From positions 589,571 through 653,570 of the forward strand of contig CAWIYZ010000033.1 of assembly GCA_963840425.1 (NCBI GenBank): a stretch of DNA of 64,000 nucleotides. Reading direction: 5' to 3'. Within the stretch, counting starts at the first letter, position 1, and each line of letters opens with the position of its first letter. The DNA comes from CADEFX01 sp963840425 (GTDB lineage: Bacteria; Pseudomonadota; Alphaproteobacteria; Rhizobiales; Hyphomicrobiaceae). Shown here in pieces: positions 1-7,953 of the stretch. The position numbers and the translations under genes were made by a program. The notes beneath the pieces were generated by a model. It was given only the letters and a program-made list of their open reading frames with translations. It was not told the origin of the DNA and searched no databases.

Positions 1-615
1 CGGGATGGGCAGCATTTCCGCCGTTGCCGGTATCCTGCCCTGGGACTTCCGGTACGCTACGGCATCCAGGACAACCAGGCGGCAGACGAATCCCAATTCG
101 CCGACGTGCTCGACGCCGTTCGGACCCATGCCGACCGCGCGTCCGCCCTCACCGCGCTCGTAGGACTGCGGAAACATGCGGCCGTTGTAAAAGAACATGC
201 CCTTGCCGGTATTCACCCCGATATGGCCGGGCCCGTCGAACTGCGTGCCGATCTGACCGATTTCGGTCGTGACGAAGTCGTCGTGATAGACGAGCGCGTT
301 CTTGCCGAATGGTCCGCCCTGCGGTGTTCCGGGCAGAACCATGTTCCATATGCGCGGACCGAAGGTCGGGATCTCGCGGTGATAGTACTTGCCGACAGTA
401 ATGGACTTGAACTGCTTCACGGTCTCGAGTGCGCGCTTGACGTGGGCCGTGTTCTTCGTGTGGTTGGCGGAGCCTGCTTTGTCGTCCGCACCCCACTTCG
501 AGGGCGCCCAGTTTTCGGTGTAGGGCTTGTCGGCCGACGGGCCTGGAAGGAATTGCGCGACTACGGAGCCGCCGAAGGCGACCAACATCGCACCTGCAAG
601 CATGGAACGCTTCAT
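1..615 (-). CDS. Cyclase family protein (PF04199-like), 3' part beyond window
   Basis: The reading frame starts at ATG 615 (GGGAGGAC just upstream) and runs off the window edge after 205 residues. The first 20 residues (MKRSMLAGAMLVAFGG...) look like a secretion signal. The centre contains DDFVTTEIGQIGTQFDGPGH, which resembles the metal-binding HxGTHxDxPxH region of the cyclase/kynurenine-formamidase fold, here with Gln-Phe-Asp-Gly-Pro-Gly-His. Members are metal-dependent amide or ester hydrolases. It lies downstream on the same strand as the TPP decarboxylase subunits, so it may hydrolyse a related substrate. The substrate cannot be inferred. Confidence 0.75.
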   Translation of the reverse strand, partial: MKRSMLAGAMLVAFGGSVVAQFLPGPSADKPYTENWAPSKWGADDKAGSANHTKNTAHVKRALETVKQFKSITVGKYYHREIPTFGPRIWNMVLPGTPQGGPFGKNALVYHDDFVTTEIGQIGTQFDGPGHIGVNTGKGMFFYNGRMFPQSYERGEGGRAVGMGPNGVEHVGELGFVCRLVVLDAVAYRKSQGRIPATAEMLPIP

Positions 616-743
616 GGACAGTCCTCCCTTGGATTGTTGGCGTATATGTTTCTCGATGTATGCACGGTTGCACGCCGCAAGCGGTGGCACCAACTAATGA
701 GCACACAAAAGCGGCGGCGGCGGGACCGTGCCCGACTTGACCC

Positions 744-1343
744 TTACCCGATCAGCGCCTGCCGGAAGCGGATGCGGGCTGCCGGCGCGTCGAGCGACAG
801 CTTCGACTTGTCGGCGTCCTTCGTGTTCACGCGCAGCAACACGAAGCATGTGCCGTTGCTCTCGCGCAGCATGCGCGCGCCGGCCGCGATCTCCGGCTGA
901 CGCTGGACCGTGCACGTCGACTTGATGCCCGCGCCCACGGCCATCTGCTCCAGATCGACACCGAGGCTCGTGTGGCTCTGCTGATATCCGGTCTCGCCGT
1001 AGTGGCCATTGTCGACGCACAGGATACGCAGATTGGGCGGGTTCAGCACGCCAACGGTAGCCAGCGCGCCTACGTTCATCAGCAGCTCGCCGTCGCCTGT
1101 CGCCACCAACACACGCTTGTCCGGTTGCGCAAGCGCCAAACCTAGTCCCGTCATCACCGCCGCGCCCATCGCTCCGCCCATGGCGAACACGTGCGGCGCA
1201 TACCTGCCGGCCAGCACCGACAGGTCGAATGCCGTCCCCGCCAATCCGGCGACGATCAGGAAATCCTCGTGCCGGCCGATGATCGCCGGCACAGCCTCGC
1301 GACGGTCGAGCTCGAACACGGGCTTTGCCTGTGGATCAGCCAT
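744..1343 (-). CDS. TPP-dependent decarboxylase beta subunit, copy 2 (ComE-like)
   Basis: 199 aa starting at MADPQAKPVF. It is the TPP-binding half of a split decarboxylase of the sulfopyruvate/phosphonopyruvate decarboxylase type. The TPP/Mg motif GDGELLMNVGALATVG (GDG...N) is present, followed by CVDNGHYGETGYQQSHT. It is closely similar along its whole length to the neighbouring beta subunit at 1565-2176, so the two arose by tandem duplication; a C-rich palindromic repeat now separates them. An alternative in-frame start seven codons upstream is less likely. It needs the alpha subunit encoded at 2187-2741. The 2-oxo acid used is not known from sequence. Confidence 0.82.
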   Translation of the reverse strand: MADPQAKPVFELDRREAVPAIIGRHEDFLIVAGLAGTAFDLSVLAGRYAPHVFAMGGAMGAAVMTGLGLALAQPDKRVLVATGDGELLMNVGALATVGVLNPPNLRILCVDNGHYGETGYQQSHTSLGVDLEQMAVGAGIKSTCTVQRQPEIAAGARMLRESNGTCFVLLRVNTKDADKSKLSLDAPAARIRFRQALIG

Positions 1344-1410
1344 GGCTAGTGTCCCTCCGCGCAAGTTCGTTTAACGGCTACTGCGAGGTACGAGGAAACT
1401 TCGCGATCGA

Positions 1411-1522
1411 CTCCCTCTCCCATAGGGAGAGGGTTGGGGTGAGGGGTTTCAAACTATCAACTCTCGCTCTAACCCCTCACCCGGAACGCTCGCGCGTTCC
1501 GACCTCTCCCCACGGGAGAGGT
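1411..1522. repeat. C-rich palindromic repeat, family D
   Basis: The arms are CTCCCTCTCCCATAGGGAGAGGG and ACCTCTCCCCACGGGAGAGG, with GTTGGGGTGAGGGG and its complement CCCCTCACCC between them. The unit can fold into nested hairpins. A fragment resembling family B (AACTTCGCGATCG) abuts it at about 1398-1410. Related copies occur at 7714, 23363, 23663 and 30741. It separates two tandem beta-subunit genes and could weaken read-through between them. Confidence 0.75.
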
Positions 1523-1564
1523 GGGCCGCAAGCTCTGCCGAATTTCTCGATCAGCAGCGACGCC

Positions 1565-2176
1565 TCAAGGCTGGCCGAGCAGGCTCATGCGGAAGCGCAC
1601 GCGCGAGGCGCTCGCATCCATGTTGCGCTTGAACTTTGGCGGATCGTCCGGCTTCACGCGCAGCAGCACGAAACACGTTCCGTTGCTCTCGCGCAGCATG
1701 CGCGCGCCCGCCGCAATGCCGTCCTGCTTGTCGATGGTGCAGGTGGACTTGATGCCGGCGCCGATTGCCATCTGCTCCAGATCGACGCCGAGGCTCGTGT
1801 GGCTCTGCTGGTAGCCGGTCTCGCCGTAGTGGCCGTTGTCGACGCACAGAATGCTCAGGTTCGGGGGATTGAGGATGCCGACGGTCGCCAGCGCGCCGAC
1901 GTTCATCAGCAGCTCGCCGTCGCCCGTCGCTACCAGCACGCGCTTGTCCGGCTGCGCCAGCGCCAGTCCGAGCCCCATGGAGACGGCGGCACCCATGGCA
2001 CCGGCCATGCCGAAGTAGTTGGCACCGTCATTGGTCAGCGCGGCGAAATCCTTCGCCGTTCCCGCCAGCCCCGTGACGATGAGAAAATCCTTGTGATTGC
2101 CGATCAGCGCCGGCACCACCTCGCGACGATCCAGTGCGTATGCCGGGCTCGTCGCCAGCGCTTCCGCCTTACCCAT
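1565..2176 (-). CDS. TPP-dependent decarboxylase beta subunit, copy 1 (ComE-like)
   Basis: 203 aa. The same fold and motifs as copy 2: GDGELLMNVGALATVGILN for TPP and Mg binding and a shared NGHYGETGYQQSHTSLGVDL block. It begins 10 bp after the stop of the alpha subunit, so the two are co-transcribed. Together alpha and beta should form the heteromeric ComDE-type enzyme that decarboxylates a sulfo-, phosphono- or related 2-oxo acid. No complete sulfonate or phosphonate pathway is visible nearby, so the substrate is open. Confidence 0.83.
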   Translation of the reverse strand: MGKAEALATSPAYALDRREVVPALIGNHKDFLIVTGLAGTAKDFAALTNDGANYFGMAGAMGAAVSMGLGLALAQPDKRVLVATGDGELLMNVGALATVGILNPPNLSILCVDNGHYGETGYQQSHTSLGVDLEQMAIGAGIKSTCTIDKQDGIAAGARMLRESNGTCFVLLRVKPDDPPKFKRNMDASASRVRFRMSLLGQP

Positions 2177-2186
2177 GCTGTGCTCC

Positions 2187-2741
2187 CTAGAACGCCTTGG
2201 CGCCGATCAGCTTCTGCGTCAGTAGCACGGCCACCGCCTGCCCCGACTTGAAGGCCATGGTGACGGCCGCCTCCGCCGTGGGCACGACCTCGTCGGGCCG
2301 CGTCACCTCGAGCGTGACGAAATCCATCGCTGCCAACACCGGCCGCACCGCCTGACCCATGCCCATCTGCCACGGATTGCCCTCGCCGAAGTCACCGCGC
2401 ATGCTGAGGAAGGTCAGGAACGGAAACCTGCCGCCCTTGATCATCGACATGAAGTTCACGCAGTTGCCGAGCCCGCTGCTCTGCATCAGCAGCACCGAGC
2501 GAGCGCCGCCCAGATGCGCGCCAGCGGCCAGCGCCACGCCTTCCTCCTCGGTCGTCAGCGCCACCGAGTGCACGTCGGGGTCGGCCAGAGAGCGGTCGAT
2601 CAGGATACGATGGCCGGCGTCGGGCACGTAGCTGAACTGTGTCACGCCCTGCTTCTTCAACGTCTCATAGAGCGCGTTCTGCCAGCCAACCTCGATGTCC
2701 TCGGCCGTGTCCTTCGCTGCGGTCGCCTGCGCCATCGCCAT
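2187..2741 (-). CDS. TPP-dependent decarboxylase alpha subunit (ComD-like)
   Basis: 184 aa starting at MAMAQATAAK; a purine-rich stretch (CGAAGGCGA) precedes the start. It corresponds to the pyrimidine-binding half of ThDP enzymes: the segment VALTTEEEGVALAAGAHLGG carries the glutamate expected to activate the cofactor, and SSGLGNCVNFMSMI resembles the conserved alpha-subunit core. It is the first gene of a run with the two beta subunits and probably the cyclase. Function is assigned by family; the specific substrate is unresolved. Confidence 0.82.
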   Translation of the reverse strand: MAMAQATAAKDTAEDIEVGWQNALYETLKKQGVTQFSYVPDAGHRILIDRSLADPDVHSVALTTEEEGVALAAGAHLGGARSVLLMQSSGLGNCVNFMSMIKGGRFPFLTFLSMRGDFGEGNPWQMGMGQAVRPVLAAMDFVTLEVTRPDEVVPTAEAAVTMAFKSGQAVAVLLTQKLIGAKAF

Positions 2742-2851
2742 TCGCCTTCGTTTCCGTCCCGGGAGAGGGCGATGGTAGTTCTCGCGAACAGGCGCGGCAA
2801 GCGCGGGTCCGGAGCAAGGGCGCGCAAGCCCACAAATGCAGGGCCAGCGTC

Positions 2852-2965
2852 CTAGAAGCTTCCAGTCGGAAGTCCCGCGCGACGCCGGGCACAATCCAGA
2901 CGCAAGTGGGCACCCATCACGCACGCCAGCGCCAGGAAGCCGAGCAGGCCCTTGGCTGCCTTCAT
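2852..2965 (-). CDS. Small hypothetical protein (37 aa)
   Basis: A short frame starting MKAAKGLLGFLALACVMGAH with a hydrophobic N-terminal half (possible signal or membrane segment) and a basic tail (CARRRAGLP). It begins 4 bp after the stop of the 47-residue ORF upstream, which suggests the pair is translated together. No family is recognised; coding status is supported only by the tight arrangement and the hydrophobic segment. Confidence 0.35.
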   Translation of the reverse strand: MKAAKGLLGFLALACVMGAHLRLDCARRRAGLPTGSF

Positions 2966-2969
2966 GGCA

Positions 2970-3113
2970 CTAGCTTCCGTAGTGATGTTGATTCTCGTTA
3001 TCCACCATGCGGCGAGCCTCGTCCTCGCATTTCGCCAGAACGAACGAGGCGAACATGACGAGCGCCGTTGCGCCAAACACCACCAGGGCGATGATCACTG
3101 TCTCTATGCTCAT
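2970..3113 (-). CDS. Small single-span membrane protein (47 aa)
   Basis: The frame starts MSIETVIIALVVFGATALVM, giving one clear transmembrane helix (about residues 4-26), then a charged tail (CEDEARRMVDNEN). It precedes the 37-residue ORF by 4 bp and points towards the decarboxylase genes about 100 bp further on. The length and single helix fit small membrane accessory proteins. No family is recognised. Confidence 0.45.
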   Translation of the reverse strand: MSIETVIIALVVFGATALVMFASFVLAKCEDEARRMVDNENQHHYGS

Positions 3114-3285
3114 GGCCGAACCCTCAGCTCAGGTTGATAGGAGGAGTTGGCCATATCTCGAGGCGCGGGGCTGTTCCCCAAGGAACAGGCCTCATGGCCC
3201 ACGCCATCGCCCCTGATGCGCAGTGGCCGAGCATGATCCCACCGGCTAATCTCCCCTCTCCGTCACACTAAGGGGAAACACACCG

Positions 3286-4329
3286 ATGTCCGCCCTGCCG
3301 CTCTTTCCGGCCACGCTCGCCGGCAGTCTGCCGAAGCCCTCCTGGCTCGCCGAGCCCGAGAAGCTCTGGGCGCCGTGGCGGCTGGAAGGCGCGGAGCTGA
3401 CTGCGGCCAAGCAGGACGCCGCCCTCGTCTGGCTCAAGACGCAAGAGGACGCCGGCATCGACATCGTCTCCGAAGGCGAGCAGTTCCGCGTGCATTTCGT
3501 GCACGGCTTCCTGGAGCACGTCGACCGGCATCGACTGGGCCAAGAAGACCAAGATGGGCATCCGCAACAATCGCTATGTGGTGGACGTGCCCACGGTCAC
3601 CGGCAAGCTGGCGCGCCCGCGTCCCGTGCACTCCGACGAGGTGCGCTTCGTGCGCGCGCACACACAAGCGCCAAGCTCAAGTTCACGCTGCCCGGCCCCA
3701 TGACCATCTGCGACACCATCGCCGATGCGCACTACGGCCGCCGCGCCGACATGGCCATGGCCTTCGCCGAGCTGCTCAATGCCGAGGCACGCGAGCTCGA
3801 AGCGCTCGGCGTCGACGTCGTCCAATTCGACGAGCCGGCCTTCAACGTCTTCATGGACGAGGTGAAGGAGTGGGGCATCGCCGCGCTGGAGCGGGCCGCG
3901 CAGGGCCTCAAGTGTAAGACTGCCGTGCACATCTGCTACGGCTACGGCATCGAGGCCAACGTCAAGTGGAAGGAGACGCTGGGCGGCGAGTGGCGCCAGT
4001 ACGAGGAGATCTTTCCCGCGCTCAACGCCAGCCGCATCCAGCAAGTGTCGCTCGAATGCGCCGGCTCGAAGGTGCCGATCTCGCTGATCTCGCATCTCAA
4101 GGACAAGGACATCCTGGTCGGCGTCATCGACGTGGCGACCAACAAGGTCGAGACGCCGGAGGCCGTCGCCGACACCATCCGCACGGCCCTGCAGTATGCT
4201 CACCCCGAGCGCATCCAGCCCTGCACCAACTGCGGCATGGCGCCTCTGCCGCGCGCCATCGCTGTGGCCAAGCTCGCCGCGCTCGGCGCCGGCGCCGCAC
4301 TGATGCGCCAACATGTCGTGCGCGGGTGA
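3286..4329 (+). CDS. MetE-like cobalamin-independent methionine synthase core protein, internal frame excursion
   Basis: 347 codons, the size of the stand-alone C-terminal MetE core (COG0620). The ends are clear: MSALPLFPATLAGSLPKPSW, VDVVQFDEPAF, HICYGYG, QVSLECAGSK and CTNCGMAPLP, where His, Glu and two Cys match the zinc-site pattern. Between about 3526 and 3660 the natural sequence is in another frame (GIDWAKKTKMGIRNNRY ... FVRAHT). One extra C after GTCGAC at 3526 and a CA repeat change near 3660 explain this, so about 46 residues are scrambled in the printed frame. The likely reaction is methyl transfer to homocysteine or a related thiol. Either a sequence error or a damaged gene. Confidence 0.8.
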   Translation: MSALPLFPATLAGSLPKPSWLAEPEKLWAPWRLEGAELTAAKQDAALVWLKTQEDAGIDIVSEGEQFRVHFVHGFLEHVDRHRLGQEDQDGHPQQSLCGGRAHGHRQAGAPASRALRRGALRARAHTSAKLKFTLPGPMTICDTIADAHYGRRADMAMAFAELLNAEARELEALGVDVVQFDEPAFNVFMDEVKEWGIAALERAAQGLKCKTAVHICYGYGIEANVKWKETLGGEWRQYEEIFPALNASRIQQVSLECAGSKVPISLISHLKDKDILVGVIDVATNKVETPEAVADTIRTALQYAHPERIQPCTNCGMAPLPRAIAVAKLAALGAGAALMRQHVVRG

Positions 4330-4353
4330 GGCAGGTTTGCTGCCGCGCGCGGC

Positions 4354-4530
4354 TCTAGGTCCCGGATAACCGCACGGAATTGTCGCCTTGAGCTGATCGC
4401 TGCGCAGCGGCCGTGCGGTTTCCGGGATGACAACCGAGAGGAGCAATCAGAGCTGTCATCCCGGGCAAGCGCGGGCTGCAGGTTTCGGGTTTGGGCACTG
4501 CGTTCATTCCCGCGCGCGACCCGGGACCCA
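4354..4530. repeat. Intergenic hairpin and REP-like sequences downstream of the MetE-like gene
   Basis: The arms CCGGATAACCGCACGG (about 4364) and CCGTGCGGTTTCCGGGATGAC (about 4412-4432) are inverted and can form a long stem after the gene, possibly acting as a terminator. Further on, GTCATCCCGGGCAAGCGCGG and ATTCCCGCGCGCGACCCGGGA resemble the ATTCCCGCGC-type intergenic repeats common in rhizobial genomes. No protein is recognised here. Confidence 0.5.
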
Positions 4531-4621
4531 GGGCCAAATGCGGCAGCCAACCGAATTTGCCCTCCTTCATTCGCTCCAAGCCTATGCAGCGCATAACGCC
4601 GGCACTGTCGGCGGCCAGCAC

Positions 4622-4665
4622 TTGACATCGCGACGGCGCACGCAATATTAAACCCTATGGTTTAA
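4622..4665 (+). promoter_or_regulatory. Putative promoter with overlapping palindromic operator
   Basis: A perfect TTGACA box at 4622-4627 is followed 18 bp later by TATTAA (4646-4651). The palindrome TTAAACC-CTAT-GGTTTAA (4648-4665) overlaps the -10 element, the usual place for a repressor site. It lies 60 bp upstream of the ubiquitin-fold gene, in an otherwise gene-free stretch. No local regulator gene is seen to pair with it. Confidence 0.5.
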
Positions 4666-4725
4666 TGTTTGCAGCGACCGAACTCGTTCGGTCATGCGAG
4701 ACAATGCCACGCCACACGAGGTCCT

Positions 4726-4995
4726 ATGGCGCGCGTCGTCTTCACGCCCAACCTGCAGCGCCACGTCGCCTGCCCCGCGACGGACGCACCGGGCCGCACG
4801 GTGCGCGAGGTGCTCGACGCGGTATTCGCCGGCAACCCGCAAGCGCGCGGCTATGTGCTCGACGACCAGGCGGCGCTGCGCCGGCACATGGCGATCTTCG
4901 TCGACGGCGCGCCGTTGCGTGATCGCGCGCGCCTGTCCGACACCGTAACCGACGATAGCCAGATCTACGTCATGCAGGCACTCTCCGGCGGGTGA
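4726..4995 (+). CDS. MoaD/ThiS-family ubiquitin-fold protein ending in Gly-Gly
   Basis: 89 aa starting MARVVFTPNLQRHV, with GAGG 6 bp upstream. The beta-grasp pattern is clear: N-terminal strand, GRTVREVLDAVFAGNPQ helix region, and C-terminal YVMQALSGG. The exposed Gly-Gly end is the feature that is adenylated and thiocarboxylated in MoaD and ThiS or conjugated in archaeal SAMPs. It is followed 42 bp later by the BNR-repeat protein gene, a pairing I recall from other proteobacterial annotations. It may be a sulfur carrier or a modifier; no E1-like enzyme is nearby. Confidence 0.75.
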   Translation: MARVVFTPNLQRHVACPATDAPGRTVREVLDAVFAGNPQARGYVLDDQAALRRHMAIFVDGAPLRDRARLSDTVTDDSQIYVMQALSGG

Positions 4996-5037
4996 CCTCC
5001 GTGTGGCGCTTGCGATTCTAGCATCGAGGAGAAAAAC

Positions 5038-6147
5038 ATGAGCAACCGGCTTCTCGTCGCCACCCGCAAAGGCCTGTTCACACTCGATCGCGACAACTCG
5101 AACCTCTGGTCCATTTCGAAAACGGACTTTGCCGGCGACAACGTGTCGATGGTGCTGACCGACGCGCGCGATAACCGGACCTATGCCGCGCTCGACCACG
5201 GCCACTTCGGCGTCAAGCTGCATCGCAGACAGGGTACCGGCGCGTGGGAGGAATGCGCCGCACCCGCCTATCCACCGCAGCCGGAAGGCCAGACCGACAC
5301 CGATGCCATGGGCCGCACCATTGCCTGGAACACCGTGAAGCTGTGGGCATTGGAACCGGGCGGCGCCGATCAGCCGGGCCTGCTGTGGTGCGGCACACTA
5401 CCGGGCGGATTGTTTCGCTCACGCGACAACGGCACGAGCTGGGAGCTGATCCGGCCGTTGTGGGATACACCGAAGCGCAAGGAATGGATGGGTGGCGGCT
5501 ACGACGTGCCGGGCATCCATTCCATCTGCGTGGACCCGCGCGACTCGCGCGTGGTGCGCGCCGCGGTGTCGGTGGGCGGCATCTGGACCACGCGCGACGG
5601 CGGCGAGACCTGGAGCTGCAATTACGAGGGCATGCGGGCCGCCTACATGCCGCCCGAGAAAATGTACGACCCCAACAGCCAGGATGCGCATCGCCTGGTG
5701 CAGTGTGCCGGTGCGCCGGACGCGCTTTGGGTGCAGCACCACAACGGGATCTTCCACTCGACGGACGGCGGGTCACGCTGGCGCGAATGTAAGGACGTGA
5801 AGCCGTCCGACTTCGGCTTTGCCGTGGCCGTGCATCCGCGCAATGCCAAGACAGCGTGGTTCGTGCCGGCCATCAAGGACGAGCATCGTATCCCCGTCGG
5901 CGGCAAGTTCGTGGTCACCCGCACGCGCGATGGCGGCGAGACCTTCGAGACGCTCTCCCGCGGCCTGCCGCAGCAGCACGCCTATGATCTCGTGTACCGG
6001 CATTGCCTGGAGGTGGACGGCACCGGCGAGCAGCTCGCCGTAGGCTCGACCACGGGCAGTCTGTGGGTCAGCCCGGACCAGGGCGACTCCTGGACCGCCA
6101 TCTCGTATCACCTCCCGCCGATCCATTGCGTGCGGTTCGTGGCGTGA
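5038..6147 (+). CDS. WD40/YVTN/BNR-like repeat (sialidase-fold) protein
   Basis: 369 aa; a GAGGAG ribosome site precedes ATG 5038. At least five Asp-box (BNR) motifs of the S/T-x-D-x-G-x-x-W type are visible: SRDNGTSWELI, TRDGGETWSCN, STDGGSRWRE, TRDGGETFETL and SPDQGDSWTAIS. They mark a beta-propeller of the sialidase/Ycf48 type. There is no signal peptide, so it probably acts in the cytoplasm. It is very likely co-transcribed with the Gly-Gly protein before it. Sialidase activity cannot be claimed because catalytic residues were not identified. Confidence 0.78.
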   Translation: MSNRLLVATRKGLFTLDRDNSNLWSISKTDFAGDNVSMVLTDARDNRTYAALDHGHFGVKLHRRQGTGAWEECAAPAYPPQPEGQTDTDAMGRTIAWNTVKLWALEPGGADQPGLLWCGTLPGGLFRSRDNGTSWELIRPLWDTPKRKEWMGGGYDVPGIHSICVDPRDSRVVRAAVSVGGIWTTRDGGETWSCNYEGMRAAYMPPEKMYDPNSQDAHRLVQCAGAPDALWVQHHNGIFHSTDGGSRWRECKDVKPSDFGFAVAVHPRNAKTAWFVPAIKDEHRIPVGGKFVVTRTRDGGETFETLSRGLPQQHAYDLVYRHCLEVDGTGEQLAVGSTTGSLWVSPDQGDSWTAISYHLPPIHCVRFVA

Positions 6148-6191
6148 TACAGATCGAGGCGGCCGCCCGCCACCGCCTCGGAACTCCCCAC

Positions 6192-6503
6192 GTGACGCAA
6201 GCCATCACACCGCCAGTTGAAATAGGCCTCTGCCAATCCTGCGGCGCATGCTGCGCCTACTCGCGCGAATGGCCGCGCTTCACGACCGAGAGCGAGAGCG
6301 ATCTCGAGCGCATTCCTCCTGCCCTGGTCGACGACAGTCTCGGCCGCATGCGCTGTAACGGCGACCGCTGCGCCGCGCTGATCGGCGAGGTCGGCGTTGC
6401 CACGTCGTGCTCAATCTACGAGATCCGGCCAGAGGTCTGCCGCGCGTGCGAGCCGGGCGACGACGCCTGCCTGATGGCGCGGCAGCGGTTCGATTTGGAT
6501 TGA
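6192..6503 (+). CDS. YkgJ family Cys-cluster protein
   Basis: 103 aa from a GTG start (VTQAITPPVE). The N-terminal LCQSCGACCAYS and later CNGDRCAAL, CSIYEIRPEVCRAC form the Cys pattern of the zinc/iron-chelating YkgJ family (PF03692). The family is proposed to bind metal, possibly an Fe-S cluster; its precise role is unknown. It begins 44 bp after the BNR gene, so it may share that transcript. The GTG start is chosen because it directly precedes the conserved domain; an upstream start would overlap the BNR gene heavily. Confidence 0.75.
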   Translation: MTQAITPPVEIGLCQSCGACCAYSREWPRFTTESESDLERIPPALVDDSLGRMRCNGDRCAALIGEVGVATSCSIYEIRPEVCRACEPGDDACLMARQRFDLD

Positions 6504-6649
6504 GCGCGGTGATGCGCCGATCGGGCCCGTAACGCTGGCGCAATCGCGCTGCGCACGCCATAGTAAGGCCAGACGCGAGCAGGGCCGTCGCCATCGAGCG
6601 ACCGCCACTTGATCTCGACCAGCCGCAGCTGATGCGACGGGAGGAAGGA

Positions 6650-7645
6650 ATGGAACAACGCACGCTCGGGAGGACCGGGCTTCAAGTCTCGGTGCTGGGT
6701 TACGGCGCTGGCGCCGTCGGCGGTCTCTTCACGAAAGGGGAGCCGGCCGATCAGGAGCGCGCCGTGGCGCGGGCGCTGGAATACGGCATCAACTATTTCG
6801 ACACCGCCCCGCAGTATGGCGACGGTGCCTCGGAGCGCAACCTCGGCCGCGTGCTGAAGACGCTCAAACCCAATATCGTTCTGGGCACCAAAATCCGCCT
6901 CATGCCGGAGGAGCGCGGTCGCATCGCCGAAACGGTAACGGCTTCCATCGAGGCCAGCCTGCAGCGGCTCGGCAGGGACAATGTCGATCTCTTCCAATTG
7001 CACAACATCATCGCCGAGGACGGTGCACCCTTGCATCTGCCGGCCGAGGTGGTGCTGAACGAGGTTGTGCCGGCGTTCCAGCGCGTGCAGCAGCAGGGCA
7101 AGACGCGTTTCCTCGGTATCACAGCGCTCGGCGACACGGCCTCGCTCAAGCGCGTAGTCGCGTCGCGGGCCTTCGATACGGCGCAGGTGGCCTACAACAT
7201 CCTCAATCCCAGCGCCGGGACCTCGATGCAGCCGGGCTATCCCGCACACGACTACGGCAACATGCTGGCCGACATGCAGGCCGCCGGCATGGGTGTCATC
7301 AATATCCGCGTGCTCGCGGGCGGTGCCTTGAGCGGCGTCACCACGCGCCACCCGCTCGGCTCCCAGAACGTCGAGCCGATCGGCTCGGCCAGCGACTATG
7401 CCACCGATGCCGCGCGTGCGACCCGGCTCGAGGCCCTGGTGGACGACGGGCATGCCGGCAGCCTGATCGACGCGGGACTGCGCTACGTCATCGCTCACAA
7501 GGCCATCAGCACAGTGCTGGTCGGCTACTCCACGCTGGGGCAGCTCGAGTATGCGGCGGCATCGATCGCCAAAGGCCCGCTGTCGGCCGCCGCTCTGACA
7601 CGCGTGGCGGAGCTGCAAGGCGCATTCGTCGGCGAGGCACGATGA
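6650..7645 (+). CDS. Aldo/keto reductase
   Basis: 331 aa, start at MEQRTLGRTGLQVSVLGYGA after a GGAGGAAGGA ribosome site. The fold signature is present: an N-terminal GRTGLQVS, catalytic-type residues in YFDTAPQYGDGASERNLG (Asp, Tyr), KIRLMPE for the Lys, and a DLFQLHN segment. Expected activity is NAD(P)H-dependent reduction of an aldehyde or ketone, soluble in the cytoplasm. It is separated by about 145 bp from the YkgJ gene, so it may have its own promoter. The substrate is unknown. Confidence 0.85.
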   Translation: MEQRTLGRTGLQVSVLGYGAGAVGGLFTKGEPADQERAVARALEYGINYFDTAPQYGDGASERNLGRVLKTLKPNIVLGTKIRLMPEERGRIAETVTASIEASLQRLGRDNVDLFQLHNIIAEDGAPLHLPAEVVLNEVVPAFQRVQQQGKTRFLGITALGDTASLKRVVASRAFDTAQVAYNILNPSAGTSMQPGYPAHDYGNMLADMQAAGMGVINIRVLAGGALSGVTTRHPLGSQNVEPIGSASDYATDAARATRLEALVDDGHAGSLIDAGLRYVIAHKAISTVLVGYSTLGQLEYAAASIAKGPLSAAALTRVAELQGAFVGEAR

Positions 7646-7713
7646 GCTGTGCTGGAACGTCACCATGCGGGAGCGGGCTTTTGTCAGCGTGCACCGGCCT
7701 CACCATTTTCTTT

Positions 7714-7820
7714 CTCTCCCTCCCCCTCGAAGGGGGCGGGCCGGGGTGGGGGTGATCAACACACCCGTAGTGCGTGGCCCACCCCCCACGCTAACCCTGC
7801 CCCGCAAGGGGGGAGGGGAC
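7714..7820. repeat. C-rich palindromic repeat, family D
   Basis: The inverted arms TCCCTCCCCCTCGAAGGGGG and CCCCGCAAGGGGGGAGGGGA flank GGGGTGGGGGTG and its complement CACCCCCCAC. This is the same architecture as the copies at 1411 and 30741. It occupies much of the 305-bp gap between the aldo/keto reductase and the flavoprotein gene; the rest of that gap shows nothing I recognise. Confidence 0.72.
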
Positions 7821-7953
7821 GAAAGCGGAAGGACCGGGAGCACATCTTCGGCACGCGCAAGCTGAACCGGACGGCCGCGAGACATGCCTCCGCCATGACG
7901 GGAGGTATGAAAACGCCGTTGATGCTTCCCGCAGAGACGAATTCGGTGAAGTG

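Noticed and set aside
1411..1522. CRISPR array
   Set aside because: The repeats are palindromic, dispersed singly and not spaced with unique spacers; no cas gene is present.
3120..3285. SAM-type riboswitch upstream of the MetE-like gene
   Set aside because: I could not find the conserved SAM-II or SAM-I core motifs in this stretch.
5038..6147. True sialidase
   Set aside because: Asp-boxes are present, but the catalytic Arg triad, Tyr and Glu could not be placed, and there is no export signal.
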